Assembly: GCF_037081715.1 (NCBI RefSeq) | Contig: NZ_JAZDDH010000001.1 | Span: 868,001-932,000 of the forward strand | DNA length: 64,000 nt | From: Halalkalicoccus sp. CG83 | GTDB taxonomy: Archaea; Halobacteriota; Halobacteria; Halobacteriales; Halalkalicoccaceae | Direction: 5' to 3' | Shown: one piece after another, positions 46,274 to 55,621 of the stretch | Layout of the letters: every line of letters starts with the position of its first letter | Position numbering within the stretch: position 1 is the first letter of the stretch | Notes under the pieces: model-generated | Database searches by the model: none | What the model saw: only the letters and a program-made list of their open reading frames with translations | Told to the model about the DNA's origin: nothing | Made by a program: the position numbers and the translations under genes

Positions 46274-46953
46274 TGGCACGCAAAAGCTACCAGCAGAAGC
46301 TCGACGAGCTGCGCCAGGACGTCCTCTACATGGGCGAGGTCGTCCAGGAGCGCCTGCGGATGGGGCTGGCGGCGCTCGAATCCAAGGACGAGGTGCTCGC
46401 GGAGGAGGTGATCACCCGCGACGCCGAAGTGAACGAGATGTACCTCGAACTCGAGCGCAACTGTACCGACCTGATCGCGCTCCAGCAGCCCGTCGCGGGC
46501 GACCTGCGCTTCATCGCCGCGTCGTTCAAGATCATCACCGACCTCGAGCGGATCGCCGACCTCGCGACCAACCTCGGGAAGTACAGCAAGCAGGCCACCC
46601 GCGACCTCTATCCCGACGTCGACGTCCAGGGGATCGGCGCGATCACCCTCGAGATGATCGAGGACGCGATGGCCGCCTACGCCGCGGAGGACGTCGAGTC
46701 CTGTTATGCGATCGCCGAACGCGACGACGACGTCGACGAGCGCTGCGAGCGTGCAAGCGAGGTCGTCGTCCGCGACCTGATCGAGACGGAGATCGGCGAC
46801 GGCACCGACGAGAGCGAGATCGAGGCCATGCTCCAGGACGTCTCGAGGCTCCTGCTCACGGTTCGCGACCTCGAGCGCGTCGGCGACCACGCCGTCAACA
46901 TCAGCGCGCGGACGCTCTACATGGTCGAGAACGACGACGAACTCCTTTTCTAG
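46273..46953 (+). CDS. phoU: Phosphate transport regulator PhoU
   Basis: 226 residues, two three-helix PhoU repeats (EVITRDAEVNEMYLELERNC and ERDDDVDERCERASEVV, with the E/D-X3-D metal motifs). PhoU represses Pst activity and signalling when phosphate is plentiful. Last gene of the operon. A T-rich stretch (CCTTTTTAC at 46958-46966) directly after the stop could end transcription. Confidence 0.95.
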   Translation: MARKSYQQKLDELRQDVLYMGEVVQERLRMGLAALESKDEVLAEEVITRDAEVNEMYLELERNCTDLIALQQPVAGDLRFIAASFKIITDLERIADLATNLGKYSKQATRDLYPDVDVQGIGAITLEMIEDAMAAYAAEDVESCYAIAERDDDVDERCERASEVVVRDLIETEIGDGTDESEIEAMLQDVSRLLLTVRDLERVGDHAVNISARTLYMVENDDELLF

Positions 46954-46957
46954 CGGA

Positions 46958-47050
46958 CCTTTTTACGCCTCGGGTTCGCGCGAAGCGCGAACCACTCGGC
47001 GCAAAAATCTCCACCAAAAAGGCCGCGAGCGCTAAGCGCTCGCGGCCTTT
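46958..47050 (+). repeat. Hairpin-flanked repeat element, copy 1
   Basis: Downstream of phoU: CCTTTTTAC, hairpin GGTTCGCGC-GAA-GCGCGAACC (46973-46993), core CAAAAATCTCCACCAAAAAG (47002-47021) and hairpin AAAGGCCGCGAGCGCT-A-AGCGCTCGCGGCCTTT (47018-47050, 16-bp stem). A similar core in inverse orientation, with one equally strong hairpin, lies at 55011-55099. Possible terminator, RNA element or mobile repeat. Confidence 0.7.
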
Positions 47051-47147
47051 ATGTGGTCAACCCCGGAAGTCAGGCTACCTTCGATGGGATTGATTTTATT
47101 GCGACCATTGAATTAAGACGATCTAATTCAGAGGGTCTTCATGCAGA

Positions 47148-47993
47148 ATGAATCAGTTTAGATTGAGAATTGCTGCACTTCTAACAGTTATCATAGCAAT
47201 TATTATTTTGGCAGTTGCCACGTTCCAATGGGGAGCAAACGGTTTGCAGGCTTCTGCAACAGTAGTACTAGTTGCACTTACAGCGTGGTATGCGATCCAA
47301 ACACGAAGAAGCTTGGAGGAAACGAAAAACGAGAGGAGGAGACCGTACATACTTTCTCTCGTTACTGAAGGAATAGATCCCGTCCTAAATCAGGTGAGGA
47401 ACAATAATCAGCGAATAGATGAGAGAGACACCAGTAGATATTCCGACCGGTGTTTGTATCCAAACCTATCGCTTGGTGACGAGCTTACTGAAGAGATGAT
47501 CGCGGATCTAAACAGAGACGGATTCACAGTCGCGAAAGACTACGAGATCTACCGTGATCTAATATCCACGTATGGATTTGCGTACACCGAACTACGTCTT
47601 GAGCTTCGCGACCATATTCAGAGAGAGTTCAGCGATTGGGTAGAAAACAAAGAAGAAGCACTCCCTGAGAATCCCCCGGTAACGGTTGGGGATTCTCAGG
47701 ACGAGATCAATTGGGAGAATGTACCATACTTTTTTGGTGATGATTTCACAGAGTGGGTACTGCTCGGATTTGCACCAAGTGATAGAACTCACGAGATTTT
47801 TGAGCCGTTTGAGAGGAATCTGATGGCGTTACGTAATAATAGATTTGAGGAGGAATTTTCACATCTGGATGAAACAATAGATGATGTTGATGATTGGGGA
47901 AATCTTCTAAGCGAGGATTTGGAATCTGTTCGCTCCGCCTACATGGAGAGATATGACGTGACTGAAATGGAAGCGAAATCGAAGGTTGACTGA
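47148..47993 (+). CDS. AT-rich membrane-anchored protein of unknown origin
   Basis: 281 residues: two hydrophobic segments (9-28 and 33-52) followed by a soluble charged region (RRSLEETKNERRRPYILSLV) and an acidic, Trp- and Asn-rich C-terminal part. Its base composition (roughly 40 percent GC by eye) and codon use differ sharply from the 65 percent neighbours, so it was probably acquired. It lies between the phoU repeat element and two broken genes. No family recognised; proteins of this shape occur near mobile or defence loci. Confidence 0.68.
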   Translation: MNQFRLRIAALLTVIIAIIILAVATFQWGANGLQASATVVLVALTAWYAIQTRRSLEETKNERRRPYILSLVTEGIDPVLNQVRNNNQRIDERDTSRYSDRCLYPNLSLGDELTEEMIADLNRDGFTVAKDYEIYRDLISTYGFAYTELRLELRDHIQREFSDWVENKEEALPENPPVTVGDSQDEINWENVPYFFGDDFTEWVLLGFAPSDRTHEIFEPFERNLMALRNNRFEEEFSHLDETIDDVDDWGNLLSEDLESVRSAYMERYDVTEMEAKSKVD

Positions 47994-48100
47994 GCCGATT
48001 AGTCGTATTTGACCGATCATCCGAACCGAATCTGCTTTTCGCATGTTATCATCACTCGAAATTTGACGGATCTATTTGGCTCGATCGCCTACGGACGAAC

Positions 48101-48840
48101 ATGTACGCGCTGATCTCACTCATTCTGATCATCGCCCTCTCGATGCTCATCGTGCGGGTCGGCACCGTCGCGCTGGTGATGACCGGCCTCTCTCGCGAGG
48201 TGGCGTCGATGCAGGCGCTTTCTGCGTACTCGGGGGCCGGCTTCACCACCGAGGAGGCGGAGGAGACGGTTGCCTACCCCGCCCGGCGCCGGGTCGTGAA
48301 GAACCTCATGCGGCTGGGCAACGTCGGGCTCGTCACCTCCATGATCCGGCCACCCGTCTCGAACGATTGGTCATCCTCGTCGGGGCAGCGTTCGTCCTGA
48401 TCGCCCTCGCGCGGAGCACCTGGTTCGACCGGCTGCTCACGCCGGCGATCAAACGCGTGCTCGATCGCACCGCCTCGTTCGAACTCCGGGACTACACCCG
48501 GCTGCTCAACCTCCATCGCGACTACCACGTCGCCGATCTGGCGGTGAGCGAGGATAGCTGGCTGGCCGGCGAGAGCCTCGGAGAGCTCCAGTTGCGCTCC
48601 GAGGAGGGCGTGGTGATCCTCGGCATCCAGCGGGGAGACGGCACGTACGTCGGCGCGCCGGCGGCCGAGGACGAGATCACCGCCGGCGACACGGTGATCG
48701 CGTACGGACGCGAGGAGCGCCTCCGGGAGCTCGTCGATCGTTCGGCCGACGATCAGCAGGCCCACGAGGACGCGAAGGACGACCATCGGAGGCTGCTCGC
48801 GCTCGAACGACGCCTCGATCCGGAACGCGACCCCGTCTGA
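48101..48840 (+). pseudogene. TrkA-C-domain membrane protein, decayed
   Basis: The first 80 codons read MYALISLILIIALSMLIVRV and SAYSGAGFTTEEAEETVAYP, a membrane start, then the frame is lost near 48335. A second frame resumes as LERLVILVGAAFVLIALARS and runs to 48840 through a TrkA-C-like domain (GESLGELQLRSEEGVVILGI). The part linking the two is too short for this protein family, so a small deletion together with a frameshift seems most likely. Potassium- or ion-linked originally. Confidence 0.72.
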
Positions 48841-48841
48841 G

Positions 48842-49060
48842 TCACCGCCTGCTGAGGTAGACGACCAGCGCGATCAGTCACGGCACGACGCCCAGGAGCA
48901 ACAGCCAGAGGACGCCGAGTCCCCACCAGGGCGCGCAGTCGATCCCCCGCTTCGTCCCGTCGAGATAGACCCAGTAGCCGGCCGAGCCGGCGAGCAACAG
49001 CAGGACGAACACGCCTATCAGAACGAAGCTCCCATCGGCCAGTACCGGTAACGTGCGCAT
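48842..49060 (-). pseudogene. Small membrane protein with an in-frame TGA
   Basis: The frame starts MRTLPVLADGSFVLIGVFVL and reads through LLLGVVP to a TGA at 48878-48880, then continues LIALVVYLSRR to the next TGA at 48842-48844. The continued sequence fits the usual ending of this type of two-to-three-helix membrane protein, so a single substitution of a Gly codon GGA by TGA would explain it. Either a nonsense mutation or sequencing error. Confidence 0.65.
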
Positions 49061-49175
49061 GGTTTTGCTGACGGCTCGCGATCAGATGGGTGGTCTGCCT
49101 GCGGCTACCGGCGGGCGGTCAGCACTGCCGGTCCGATGGCCGACCTAGAACGCTACGGAAAACGGACGAATCGCG

Positions 49176-51401
49176 CTACTGGAACCCGATGCGGCTCTCG
49201 GGGCGGCCGCGGCCGGGTTCCGCGGTGCCGCCGGTGAACTCGTCCTTGATCTGCTCGTAGTAGTCGAGGATGTCCTCGGTGATCGTCGGCCGGACCGAGT
49301 CCATCGCCTGGCGGAAGTGGCGCATCTCGACGACCTCCGCGTCGGTGTCCTCGCGCAGCGCGGCCATCGCCGCCTCGCGCGCGATGCTCTGGAGGTCGCT
49401 GCCGACGTAGCCGTCGGTGATCTCGGCGAGTTCGCGAAGGCTCACGTCCGCCGCGAGCGGGATGTCGCGGGTGTGGATCTGGAGGATCTCGCGACGACCC
49501 TCCTCGTCGGGCTGGCCGACCATCACCAGTCGGTCGAACCGGCCCGAACGGATCAGCGCGGGATCGATCATATCCGGTCTATTAGTCGCGGCGATCACCA
49601 TCACGTTCTGCATCTCCTCGAGCCCGTCGAGCTCGGTCAACAGCTGGTTGACGACACGCTCGGAGACGTTGCTTCCGACCTCCCCGCCGCGCGAGGGCGC
49701 GAGGCTGTCGAGCTCGTCGAAGAAGATCACCGTCGGCGAGACCTGACGGGCCTTCCTGAACGTCTGGCGAATCGCCTTCTCCGATTCGCCCACCCACTTG
49801 CTCAACAGTTGAGGGCCGCGGATCGAGATGAAGTTAGCGTTGGTCTCGTTGGCGACCGCCTTCGCCATTAGCGTCTTGCCCGTCCCGGGCGGACCGTAGA
49901 GCAACACGCCCGCCGGCGGGTCGATCCCCATGCGCTCGAAGCGCCCGGGGTTGGTGAGCGGCCACTCGACGCTCTCTTTGATGTCCTCGGTCGCGTCCTC
50001 GAGCCCGCCGATGTCGTTCCAGGAGATCTTCGGCAGCTCGACGAGCACCTCGCGCATCGCGCTCGGTTCGACCTCGTTGAGCGCCCCGCGGAAGTCGTCG
50101 CGCCGGACGATCATCCGCTCGATCAGCTCGGGTGGGATGTCCTCCTTGTCGAGATCGATCTCGGGGAGGTATCTCCTGAGGGCCTTCATCGCGGCCTCCT
50201 TCGTCAGCGATTCGATGTCCGCACCGACGAAGCCGTGGGTGTCGTCGGCGAGTTCGGGGAGGCTCACGTCGTCCGACAGCGGCATCCCGCGGGTGTGGAT
50301 CTGGAGGATCTCCTCGCGCCCCGTTTCGTCGGGCACGTCGATCGAGATCTCCCGATCGAAGCGGCCCGGCCGGCGGAGCGCGGGATCGACGCTGTCGACG
50401 CGATTCGTCGCCGCGATGACGATCACCTGGCCCCGGGACTCGAGACCGTCCATCATCGTCAGCAGCTGGGCGACCACCCGGCGCTCGACCTCGCCGGTGA
50501 CGTCCTCGCGTTTGGGCGCGATGGAATCGAGCTCGTCGATGAAGATGATCGAGGGCGACTCCTCGCTGGCGTCCTCGAAGATCTCGCGGAGCTGTTGTTC
50601 TGACTCCCCGTAGTACTTCGAAATGATCTCGGGGCCCGCGATCGAGAAGAAGCTCGCGCTCGTCTCGTTGGCGACCGCCTTCGCCAGCAGCGTCTTACCG
50701 GTGCCCGGCGGGCCGTGGAGCAGGACCCCCTGGGGCGGCTCGATGCCGAGCTTCTTGAAGATCTGGGGGTGTTTCATCGGCAGCTCGACCATCTCGCGGA
50801 CGCGCTGGATCTCGCTCTGGAGGCCGCCGATGTCCTCGTAGGTGATGCCCGAGCCGGTCTTCTCGTAGCCCGAGATGGGCTCCTCTCGCAGCTCGACCTC
50901 CGTGTCCTCGGTGATGAGACAGACGCCATCGGGCTCGGTCTCGACCGCGATCAACGGGATCGCCTGTCCGGGAGAGCGCATGAACGGGTGGTTCGTCGAG
51001 CTCATCACGGGAACGATGTCGCGCTCGACCACGGGCCGTTTGAGGATCTGGCGTTTCACCATGCCCGCGGCGTCGGAGCCGAACTGCACCGACGCCTCCT
51101 CCGGCGGGGCGAGCACGAGCTTCTCGGCCTTCGTGGCGTCGGCCTTGCGGATCGTGACGCGCTCGCCGATGCCGACGTCGGCGTTCTGACGGGTGAACCC
51201 GTCGACGCGGACGGTATCGGTGTTCCAGTCCTGGCGGTCAGCACGCCAGACCTTCGCGGCGGTAGTGTCGCCGCCCTCGATCTCGATGATGTCGCCGGGA
51301 CTCAGCTTCAGGTGTAACAACGTATCGGGGTCGAGGCGGGCGATTCCTCGTCCCGAGTCGTTCGGGTAGGCTTTCGCCACCTCGAGTTGTACTTCGTTCA
51401 T
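49176..51401 (-). CDS. Cdc48/VAT-type AAA ATPase
   Basis: 741 residues. N-terminal substrate-binding double barrel ([20 protein letters not shown]), then two AAA modules with Walker A GPPGTGKT near residues 229 and 501, Walker [11 protein letters not shown] and [10 protein letters not shown], and [11 protein letters not shown]. It unfolds proteins, often for the archaeal proteasome. The ATG at 51401 is the right start (MNEVQLEV). It is divergent from larC. Confidence 0.96.
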   Translation of the reverse strand: MNEVQLEVAKAYPNDSGRGIARLDPDTLLHLKLSPGDIIEIEGGDTTAAKVWRADRQDWNTDTVRVDGFTRQNADVGIGERVTIRKADATKAEKLVLAPPEEASVQFGSDAAGMVKRQILKRPVVERDIVPVMSSTNHPFMRSPGQAIPLIAVETEPDGVCLITEDTEVELREEPISGYEKTGSGITYEDIGGLQSEIQRVREMVELPMKHPQIFKKLGIEPPQGVLLHGPPGTGKTLLAKAVANETSASFFSIAGPEIISKYYGESEQQLREIFEDASEESPSIIFIDELDSIAPKREDVTGEVERRVVAQLLTMMDGLESRGQVIVIAATNRVDSVDPALRRPGRFDREISIDVPDETGREEILQIHTRGMPLSDDVSLPELADDTHGFVGADIESLTKEAAMKALRRYLPEIDLDKEDIPPELIERMIVRRDDFRGALNEVEPSAMREVLVELPKISWNDIGGLEDATEDIKESVEWPLTNPGRFERMGIDPPAGVLLYGPPGTGKTLMAKAVANETNANFISIRGPQLLSKWVGESEKAIRQTFRKARQVSPTVIFFDELDSLAPSRGGEVGSNVSERVVNQLLTELDGLEEMQNVMVIAATNRPDMIDPALIRSGRFDRLVMVGQPDEEGRREILQIHTRDIPLAADVSLRELAEITDGYVGSDLQSIAREAAMAALREDTDAEVVEMRHFRQAMDSVRPTITEDILDYYEQIKDEFTGGTAEPGRGRPESRIGFQ

Positions 51402-51628
51402 GATGGGGATGCGGGGATTGGTTGGATGTCGGGTTCCGGCGCCGATAGGTCTTGCGTTGGTGGACGCCGGCGGCGATGCGTTCTTCGCATCTCGTGTGTC
51501 AGTCGTTCGCACGCGATGGTATGTGCGTGGCCTACAAAACGCTACCGACCGCGCGCGCTTTCGCCGACGGTCGGCGGTCTCGCGGGTGAAGCGGCGCACC
51601 TTTCTGCCCCCCGGCCCGCAGAGTGGGT
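51402..51628. other. Divergent promoter gap between cdc48 and larC
   Basis: A 227-bp gap. No clear TATA box is seen on the plus strand close to 51629; on the minus strand nothing stands out either. A possible leader is expected for one of the genes. No repeat found. Confidence 0.35.
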
Positions 51629-52900
51629 ATGCGCACGCTCGCGCTCGACGGCCGGACCGGTGCAAGCGGGGACATGCTGCTCGGCGCGCTGCTCGCCGCG
51701 GGCGCGGATCCCGCCGTGCTCGATCCGGTCGAGGACGCCCTCGGGATACGGTACTCGATCACCGATACGATCAGAAACGGGATCGGCGCGACCGCCGTCG
51801 ACGTGTTGTTCGATCCGGAGGCGATGGATCACGATCACGACGACGAACACGAGCACGGTCACGGCTCCGATGGCGACGGGTCCGGGGATCGACACGCCGA
51901 GGGCGCGGGGCCGCACCGTTCCTACCGGGAGGTCGTCGACCTCGTCGAGTCGATGGGACTCGCTCCCGACGTCGAGTCGAGGGCGATCGAGGTCTTCACG
52001 ATCCTCGGGGAGGCCGAGGCCGCGGTCCACGATGAGTCGCTCGAGTCGATCCACTTCCACGAGGTCGGCGCGGACGACGCCATCGCGGACGTCGTCGGCG
52101 CGGTCGCGCTGCTCTCCGACCTCGATCCCGATCGAGTGGTGACGACGCCCCTCGCGGTCGGCGGCGGCGAGACGTCGATGAGCCACGGCAGCTACCCGAT
52201 CCCGGGTCCCGCCGTCGTCGAGATCGCCGAACGCGCCGACTGGTCGATCCGGGGCGGCCCCGTGGAGCGCGAACTGCTGACCCCGACGGGCGCGGCGATC
52301 CTCGCGGGCGTCGCCGAGGGAAGCGAGACGCTTCCCGCGCTCCGCGTCGACGGGTCGGGCTACGGCGCGGGCGACGCGGAGTTTCCCGAACATCCGAACG
52401 TGCTGCGAGCGATCGTCGGCGAGAGCGAGGAGTTGGCTCGCGAGGAGATCAGCGTTCTGGAGACGAACGTCGACGACGTCCCCCCGGAAGTCCTGGGGGG
52501 GCTGCAGGAGACGCTCGCGGACGTGGGCGCGCGCGACGTCTCGATCCTGCCTGTGACGATGAAGAAGTCGCGACCGGGCCACCTCGTGAAGGTGATCTGT
52601 CGGCCCGAGGACGCCCAACGTGTCGCACGTCGACTCGCCGAGGAGACCGGAACGCTGGGAGTGCGTGCGAATCCGGGTGCACACCGCTGGGTCGCAAGCC
52701 GGCGTATCGAGACGGTCACCGTCGAGATCGACCGCGTCGAGTACGAGGTGGACGTGAAGGTCGCGAGCGACGAGTCGAACGAGGTCTACGACGTCAGCGC
52801 GGAGTACGACGACGCGGCCGCCGTCGCCGGCGAGACCGGCCGTCCGATCCGCGAGATCGTGCGCCTCGCCGAGGCGGTGTGGCACGACGAGCGCATGTGA
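51629..52900 (+). CDS. larC: Nickel-pincer cofactor biosynthesis protein LarC
   Basis: 423 residues in one frame (some bacterial larC genes need a frameshift; this one does not). N-terminal [20 protein letters not shown], a histidine-rich loop at residues 67-89 ([12 protein letters not shown]) for nickel binding, and the C-terminal [20 protein letters not shown] and [20 protein letters not shown]. It inserts nickel in the pincer nucleotide cofactor used by lactate racemase-like enzymes. LarA, LarB and LarE are not in this window. Confidence 0.92.
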   Translation: MRTLALDGRTGASGDMLLGALLAAGADPAVLDPVEDALGIRYSITDTIRNGIGATAVDVLFDPEAMDHDHDDEHEHGHGSDGDGSGDRHAEGAGPHRSYREVVDLVESMGLAPDVESRAIEVFTILGEAEAAVHDESLESIHFHEVGADDAIADVVGAVALLSDLDPDRVVTTPLAVGGGETSMSHGSYPIPGPAVVEIAERADWSIRGGPVERELLTPTGAAILAGVAEGSETLPALRVDGSGYGAGDAEFPEHPNVLRAIVGESEELAREEISVLETNVDDVPPEVLGGLQETLADVGARDVSILPVTMKKSRPGHLVKVICRPEDAQRVARRLAEETGTLGVRANPGAHRWVASRRIETVTVEIDRVEYEVDVKVASDESNEVYDVSAEYDDAAAVAGETGRPIREIVRLAEAVWHDERM

Positions 52901-52987
52901 GACGGCCGTTCGGTCGTGTCGATCGTTATCACATCACGAACCGTTATGGAGCGGTTCGTCGTACGAAGGGACGAGCGTCGTCACACC

Positions 52988-53476
52988 ATGGCATCCGACC
53001 TCATTCCGTATGACACCGCGCGGCTCGAACGGCGTCTCGACTCGCTCGACACCGCGATCGCCGGCTGGATGGACCGGTGGGGGCTGCGACTGCTTCGGTA
53101 CGCGATCGGCGTCGTCTTCGTCTGGTTCGGCGCGCTGAAGCCGCTCGGATTGAGTCCCGCGGCCGATCTCGTCGCCAACACCGTCTACGTGGTGCCCCCG
53201 GAGCTGTTCGTCCCCGTTCTCGGCGTCTGGGAGGTGCTGATCGGGCTCTGTCTGCTCTACCGGCCGCTGATCCGACTCGGGATCCTGTTGCTGTTCCTGC
53301 AGATGCCCGGCACCTTCCTCCCGCTCGTTCTGCTTCCGGAGGTGACGTTCGAGCGATTTCCTCACGCGCTGACGCTCGAGGGACAGTACATCGTCAAGAA
53401 CCTCGTGATGATCGGCGCGGCGTTGGCCGTCGGGGCGACCGTCCGCGAGGACGCTCCCCACGCCGGCGAGGGGTAG
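52988..53476 (+). CDS. DoxX family membrane protein
   Basis: 162 residues with four membrane segments (about 29-52, 68-86, 90-108 and 132-150). LLRYAIGVVFVWFGALKPLG and PVLGVWEVLIGLCLLYRP fit DoxX-type proteins, which have been linked to thiol or quinone handling. I chose ATG 52988; an ATG at 52946 adds 14 residues. It is followed by the convergent gene at 53478. Confidence 0.8.
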   Translation: MASDLIPYDTARLERRLDSLDTAIAGWMDRWGLRLLRYAIGVVFVWFGALKPLGLSPAADLVANTVYVVPPELFVPVLGVWEVLIGLCLLYRPLIRLGILLLFLQMPGTFLPLVLLPEVTFERFPHALTLEGQYIVKNLVMIGAALAVGATVREDAPHAGEG

Positions 53477-53477
53477 G

Positions 53478-54203
53478 CTATTCCTCGCGGTGTTCCTCGA
53501 GCGCCTCCTCGACGGTGAGCTCGCCGGTCGCGACCCGCCTCGCGAGCTCGGCGTCGATCTCGCGGTTCTCGGACGAACGCTCGCGCGAGCGGCGTTTGAT
53601 TGTCGTGAGCTCCCCCTCGGTGGGCTCGATCTCGCGGACGTCGATGGCCTCTCCCTCCATCTGCGAGATGTTCACCGCTGCGAGCACGTCGCCCATCCCT
53701 CGCGCGCCCGTGCCGAGCGACGGCGTCGTCCCCGTCTCGTCGACGAGTTCGACCCGGACGTCCTCGAGGGCGTTGACGATCGTCGCTCCCTGGAGGCGTG
53801 CGCCGTCGCCGATCCGTACCAACGGGTCGACCCCGTCGCGGACCTCCTCGCGGATCACCTCGGTGGCGTCCGCGAGCGGCACCTGGAAGGCGGCGACGAC
53901 GACGGGGCCCGAACGGACGACGATCCCCGGCCGGTCGCCCGGATCGACGCCGATGACGGTTCGGCCCTCGCCGCCGCGCAGGATCGATAGCGCGGTCTCG
54001 ACCGCCTGCCTGGGCGCTGCGGGCTCGGCGTGGACGGTCTCGACGCCGTCGAAGGCCCGCTCGTCGGAGCCGACCACGACGACGCTCGTCCCCTCGGGGA
54101 GGTCGTCGCCGGGTTCGATCGTAGTGAAGACGACCCCCCGCTCGCGGAGCTCGTTCACGACTCCGTGATAGACCTCGAAGTCCTCGGTGGCGACGACGAT
54201 CAC
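53478..54203 (-). CDS. Conserved protein with an RNase-H/YqgF-like segment
   Basis: 241 residues from GTG 54203; a longer start at 54278 would overlap the radB promoter. N-terminal VIVVATEDFEVYHG and VVNELRERGVVFTTI, then TVIGVDPGDRPGIVV, which resembles the first strand of RuvC/YqgF-type nuclease folds with an Asp at the active-site position. The C-terminal part is charged and helical. It is divergent from radB, so a role in DNA repair is conceivable but unproven. Confidence 0.68.
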   Translation of the reverse strand: MIVVATEDFEVYHGVVNELRERGVVFTTIEPGDDLPEGTSVVVVGSDERAFDGVETVHAEPAAPRQAVETALSILRGGEGRTVIGVDPGDRPGIVVRSGPVVVAAFQVPLADATEVIREEVRDGVDPLVRIGDGARLQGATIVNALEDVRVELVDETGTTPSLGTGARGMGDVLAAVNISQMEGEAIDVREIEPTEGELTTIKRRSRERSSENREIDAELARRVATGELTVEEALEEHREE

Positions 54204-54287
54204 GCCCGACGTTCGCGGGCGGATCGTTAAACGTTTTCCCGCCGCGGTATCGCGGCGCTTTTGGCTCGGGCGGGCCAACGGCGGCGC

Positions 54288-54989
54288 GTGAACGACGCGA
54301 TCCCGGTGGGGTGTGAGCCGCTCGACGAACTGCTCGGCGGCGGCGTCGAGCGCGGCACCGTCACGCAGGTCTACGGCCCGCCCGCCGCGGGCAAGACGAA
54401 CGTCGCGCTCTGTGCCGCCGTCGAGTGCGCCGCCGCCGGCGAGCGGGTCGTCTACGTCGACACCGAGGGCATCTCCGTCGACCGGTTCGAGCAGCTCCTC
54501 CGGGCGCGTGCCGACGGGGACGACCTCGAGACGCTATCGGGTCGGATCATCGTGAGCGAGGCCCACACGTTCGACGAACAGGAGGAGGCCGTCCGTGACG
54601 TCGAGGAGCTCGCGAGCGAGGTCTCGCTGGTCGTGCTCGACAGCGCGACGGGCTTCTACCGGCTCCAGCGCACCGAGGACGAGCGCGAGGGCGACGCGCT
54701 TCGTTCCGTCGCTCGTCAGATAACCCACCTGCTCTCGCTCGCACGAAAGCACAACCTCGCGGTGCTGATCACGAACCAGGTGTTCACCGACCCCGACGCC
54801 GACCGGGTGCGCGCGCTGGGGGGCAACACGCTCGAACACTGGACCGGGACCGTGCTGCGGATCGACCGGTTCCGCGGCGGGAACCGCCGTGCGACCCTCG
54901 AGAAACACCGTTCGAAGCCCGCGGGCGAGACCGTCCAGTTCCGCATCGTCGACGAGGGCCTCGAGGCGGTCGACGAGATGGCGCCGTAG
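54288..54989 (+). CDS. radB: DNA repair protein RadB
   Basis: 233 residues, RecA/RadA-like core without the N-terminal HhH domain, the hallmark of RadB. Walker A GPPAAGKT is at 30-37; VVYVDTEGISVDRFEQLL, Walker B VSLVVLDSA, and NLAVLITNQVF follow. Works with RadA in homologous recombination. Translation likely starts at GTG 54288. The stop is followed by the second copy of the hairpin repeat element. Confidence 0.92.
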   Translation: MNDAIPVGCEPLDELLGGGVERGTVTQVYGPPAAGKTNVALCAAVECAAAGERVVYVDTEGISVDRFEQLLRARADGDDLETLSGRIIVSEAHTFDEQEEAVRDVEELASEVSLVVLDSATGFYRLQRTEDEREGDALRSVARQITHLLSLARKHNLAVLITNQVFTDPDADRVRALGGNTLEHWTGTVLRIDRFRGGNRRATLEKHRSKPAGETVQFRIVDEGLEAVDEMAP

Positions 54990-55010
54990 AAATCGAGTTC
55001 ACTTACGAAC

Positions 55011-55099
55011 CGCGAGCGAACGGAGTGAGCGAGCGCCTTTTTAGTGCAGGTTTTTCCGGCTCGGGGTCGCTCCGCGACCCCTCGCCGCAAAAAAGTGCG
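55011..55099 (-). repeat. Hairpin-flanked repeat element, copy 2 (inverse orientation)
   Basis: Located 22 nt after the radB stop. On the minus strand: CTTTTTTGCGG (start of the block), hairpin GGGGTCGC-GGA-GCGACCCC (55063-55081), core GAAAAACCTGCACTAAAAAG (55037-55056), then GCGCTCGCTCACTCCGTTCG (a weaker symmetrical tail). The 21-nt core shares 17 positions with that at 47002-47022. Unlike copy 1 it points against the upstream gene. Confidence 0.7.
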
Positions 55100-55148
55100 T
55101 GTCGAAATCCTTTTACGGGTTTCACGGGGTAGTACGAGGTAACTGACC

Positions 55149-55466
55149 ATGGACATCGAAGTACTTTCGCAGGAGGAGAACCCGATGCTGCATCGAACGG
55201 ACGTGACGTTCGAGATCACCCACGACGAGGCGACGCCCTCGCGGCTCTCCGTGCGCGACAGCCTCGCGGCGAAGCTCAACAAGGACGCGGAGGAGGTCGT
55301 CATCCGCGAGATGAACACGAAGTTCGGCATGCGGACGACCGTCGGCTACGCGAAGGTCTACGAGAGCCCCGGCTTCGCGCGCGACGTCGAGCAGGAACAC
55401 ATGCTCAAGCGCAACAAGATCAGCGCCGACGACGCCGACTCCGCCGAGGAGGGCGAGGAGGCGTAG
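55149..55466 (+). CDS. rps24e: 30S ribosomal protein S24e
   Basis: 105 residues: MDIEVLSQEENPMLHRTDVT, then DEATPSRLSVRDSLAAKLNK and VIREMNTKFGMRTTVGYAKV, the S24e core, with an acidic end. It ends directly at the start of S27ae (TAGATG), forming the S24e-S27ae pair typical of archaea. Confidence 0.95.
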   Translation: MDIEVLSQEENPMLHRTDVTFEITHDEATPSRLSVRDSLAAKLNKDAEEVVIREMNTKFGMRTTVGYAKVYESPGFARDVEQEHMLKRNKISADDADSAEEGEEA

Positions 55467-55601
55467 ATGGCCCGCTACGAGCTCTACGATGAGGACGGTT
55501 CGACGCAGCGCGAGCACTGTCCCCGGTGTGGCGACTCGTTCCTCGGCGACTACGGTGACCGCATGCACTGCGGTCGCTGTAGCTACACCGAGTGGCAGTA
55601 A
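55467..55601 (+). CDS. rps27ae: 30S ribosomal protein S27ae
   Basis: 44 residues with the four-Cys zinc ribbon CPRCGDS and HCGRC. Starts right after the S24e stop, in the usual archaeal order S24e, S27ae, kae1. Too short for many automatic calls but unmistakable. Confidence 0.94.
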   Translation: MARYELYDEDGSTQREHCPRCGDSFLGDYGDRMHCGRCSYTEWQ

Positions 55602-55621
55602 CGCCGCGGTAGTCGGAGACG

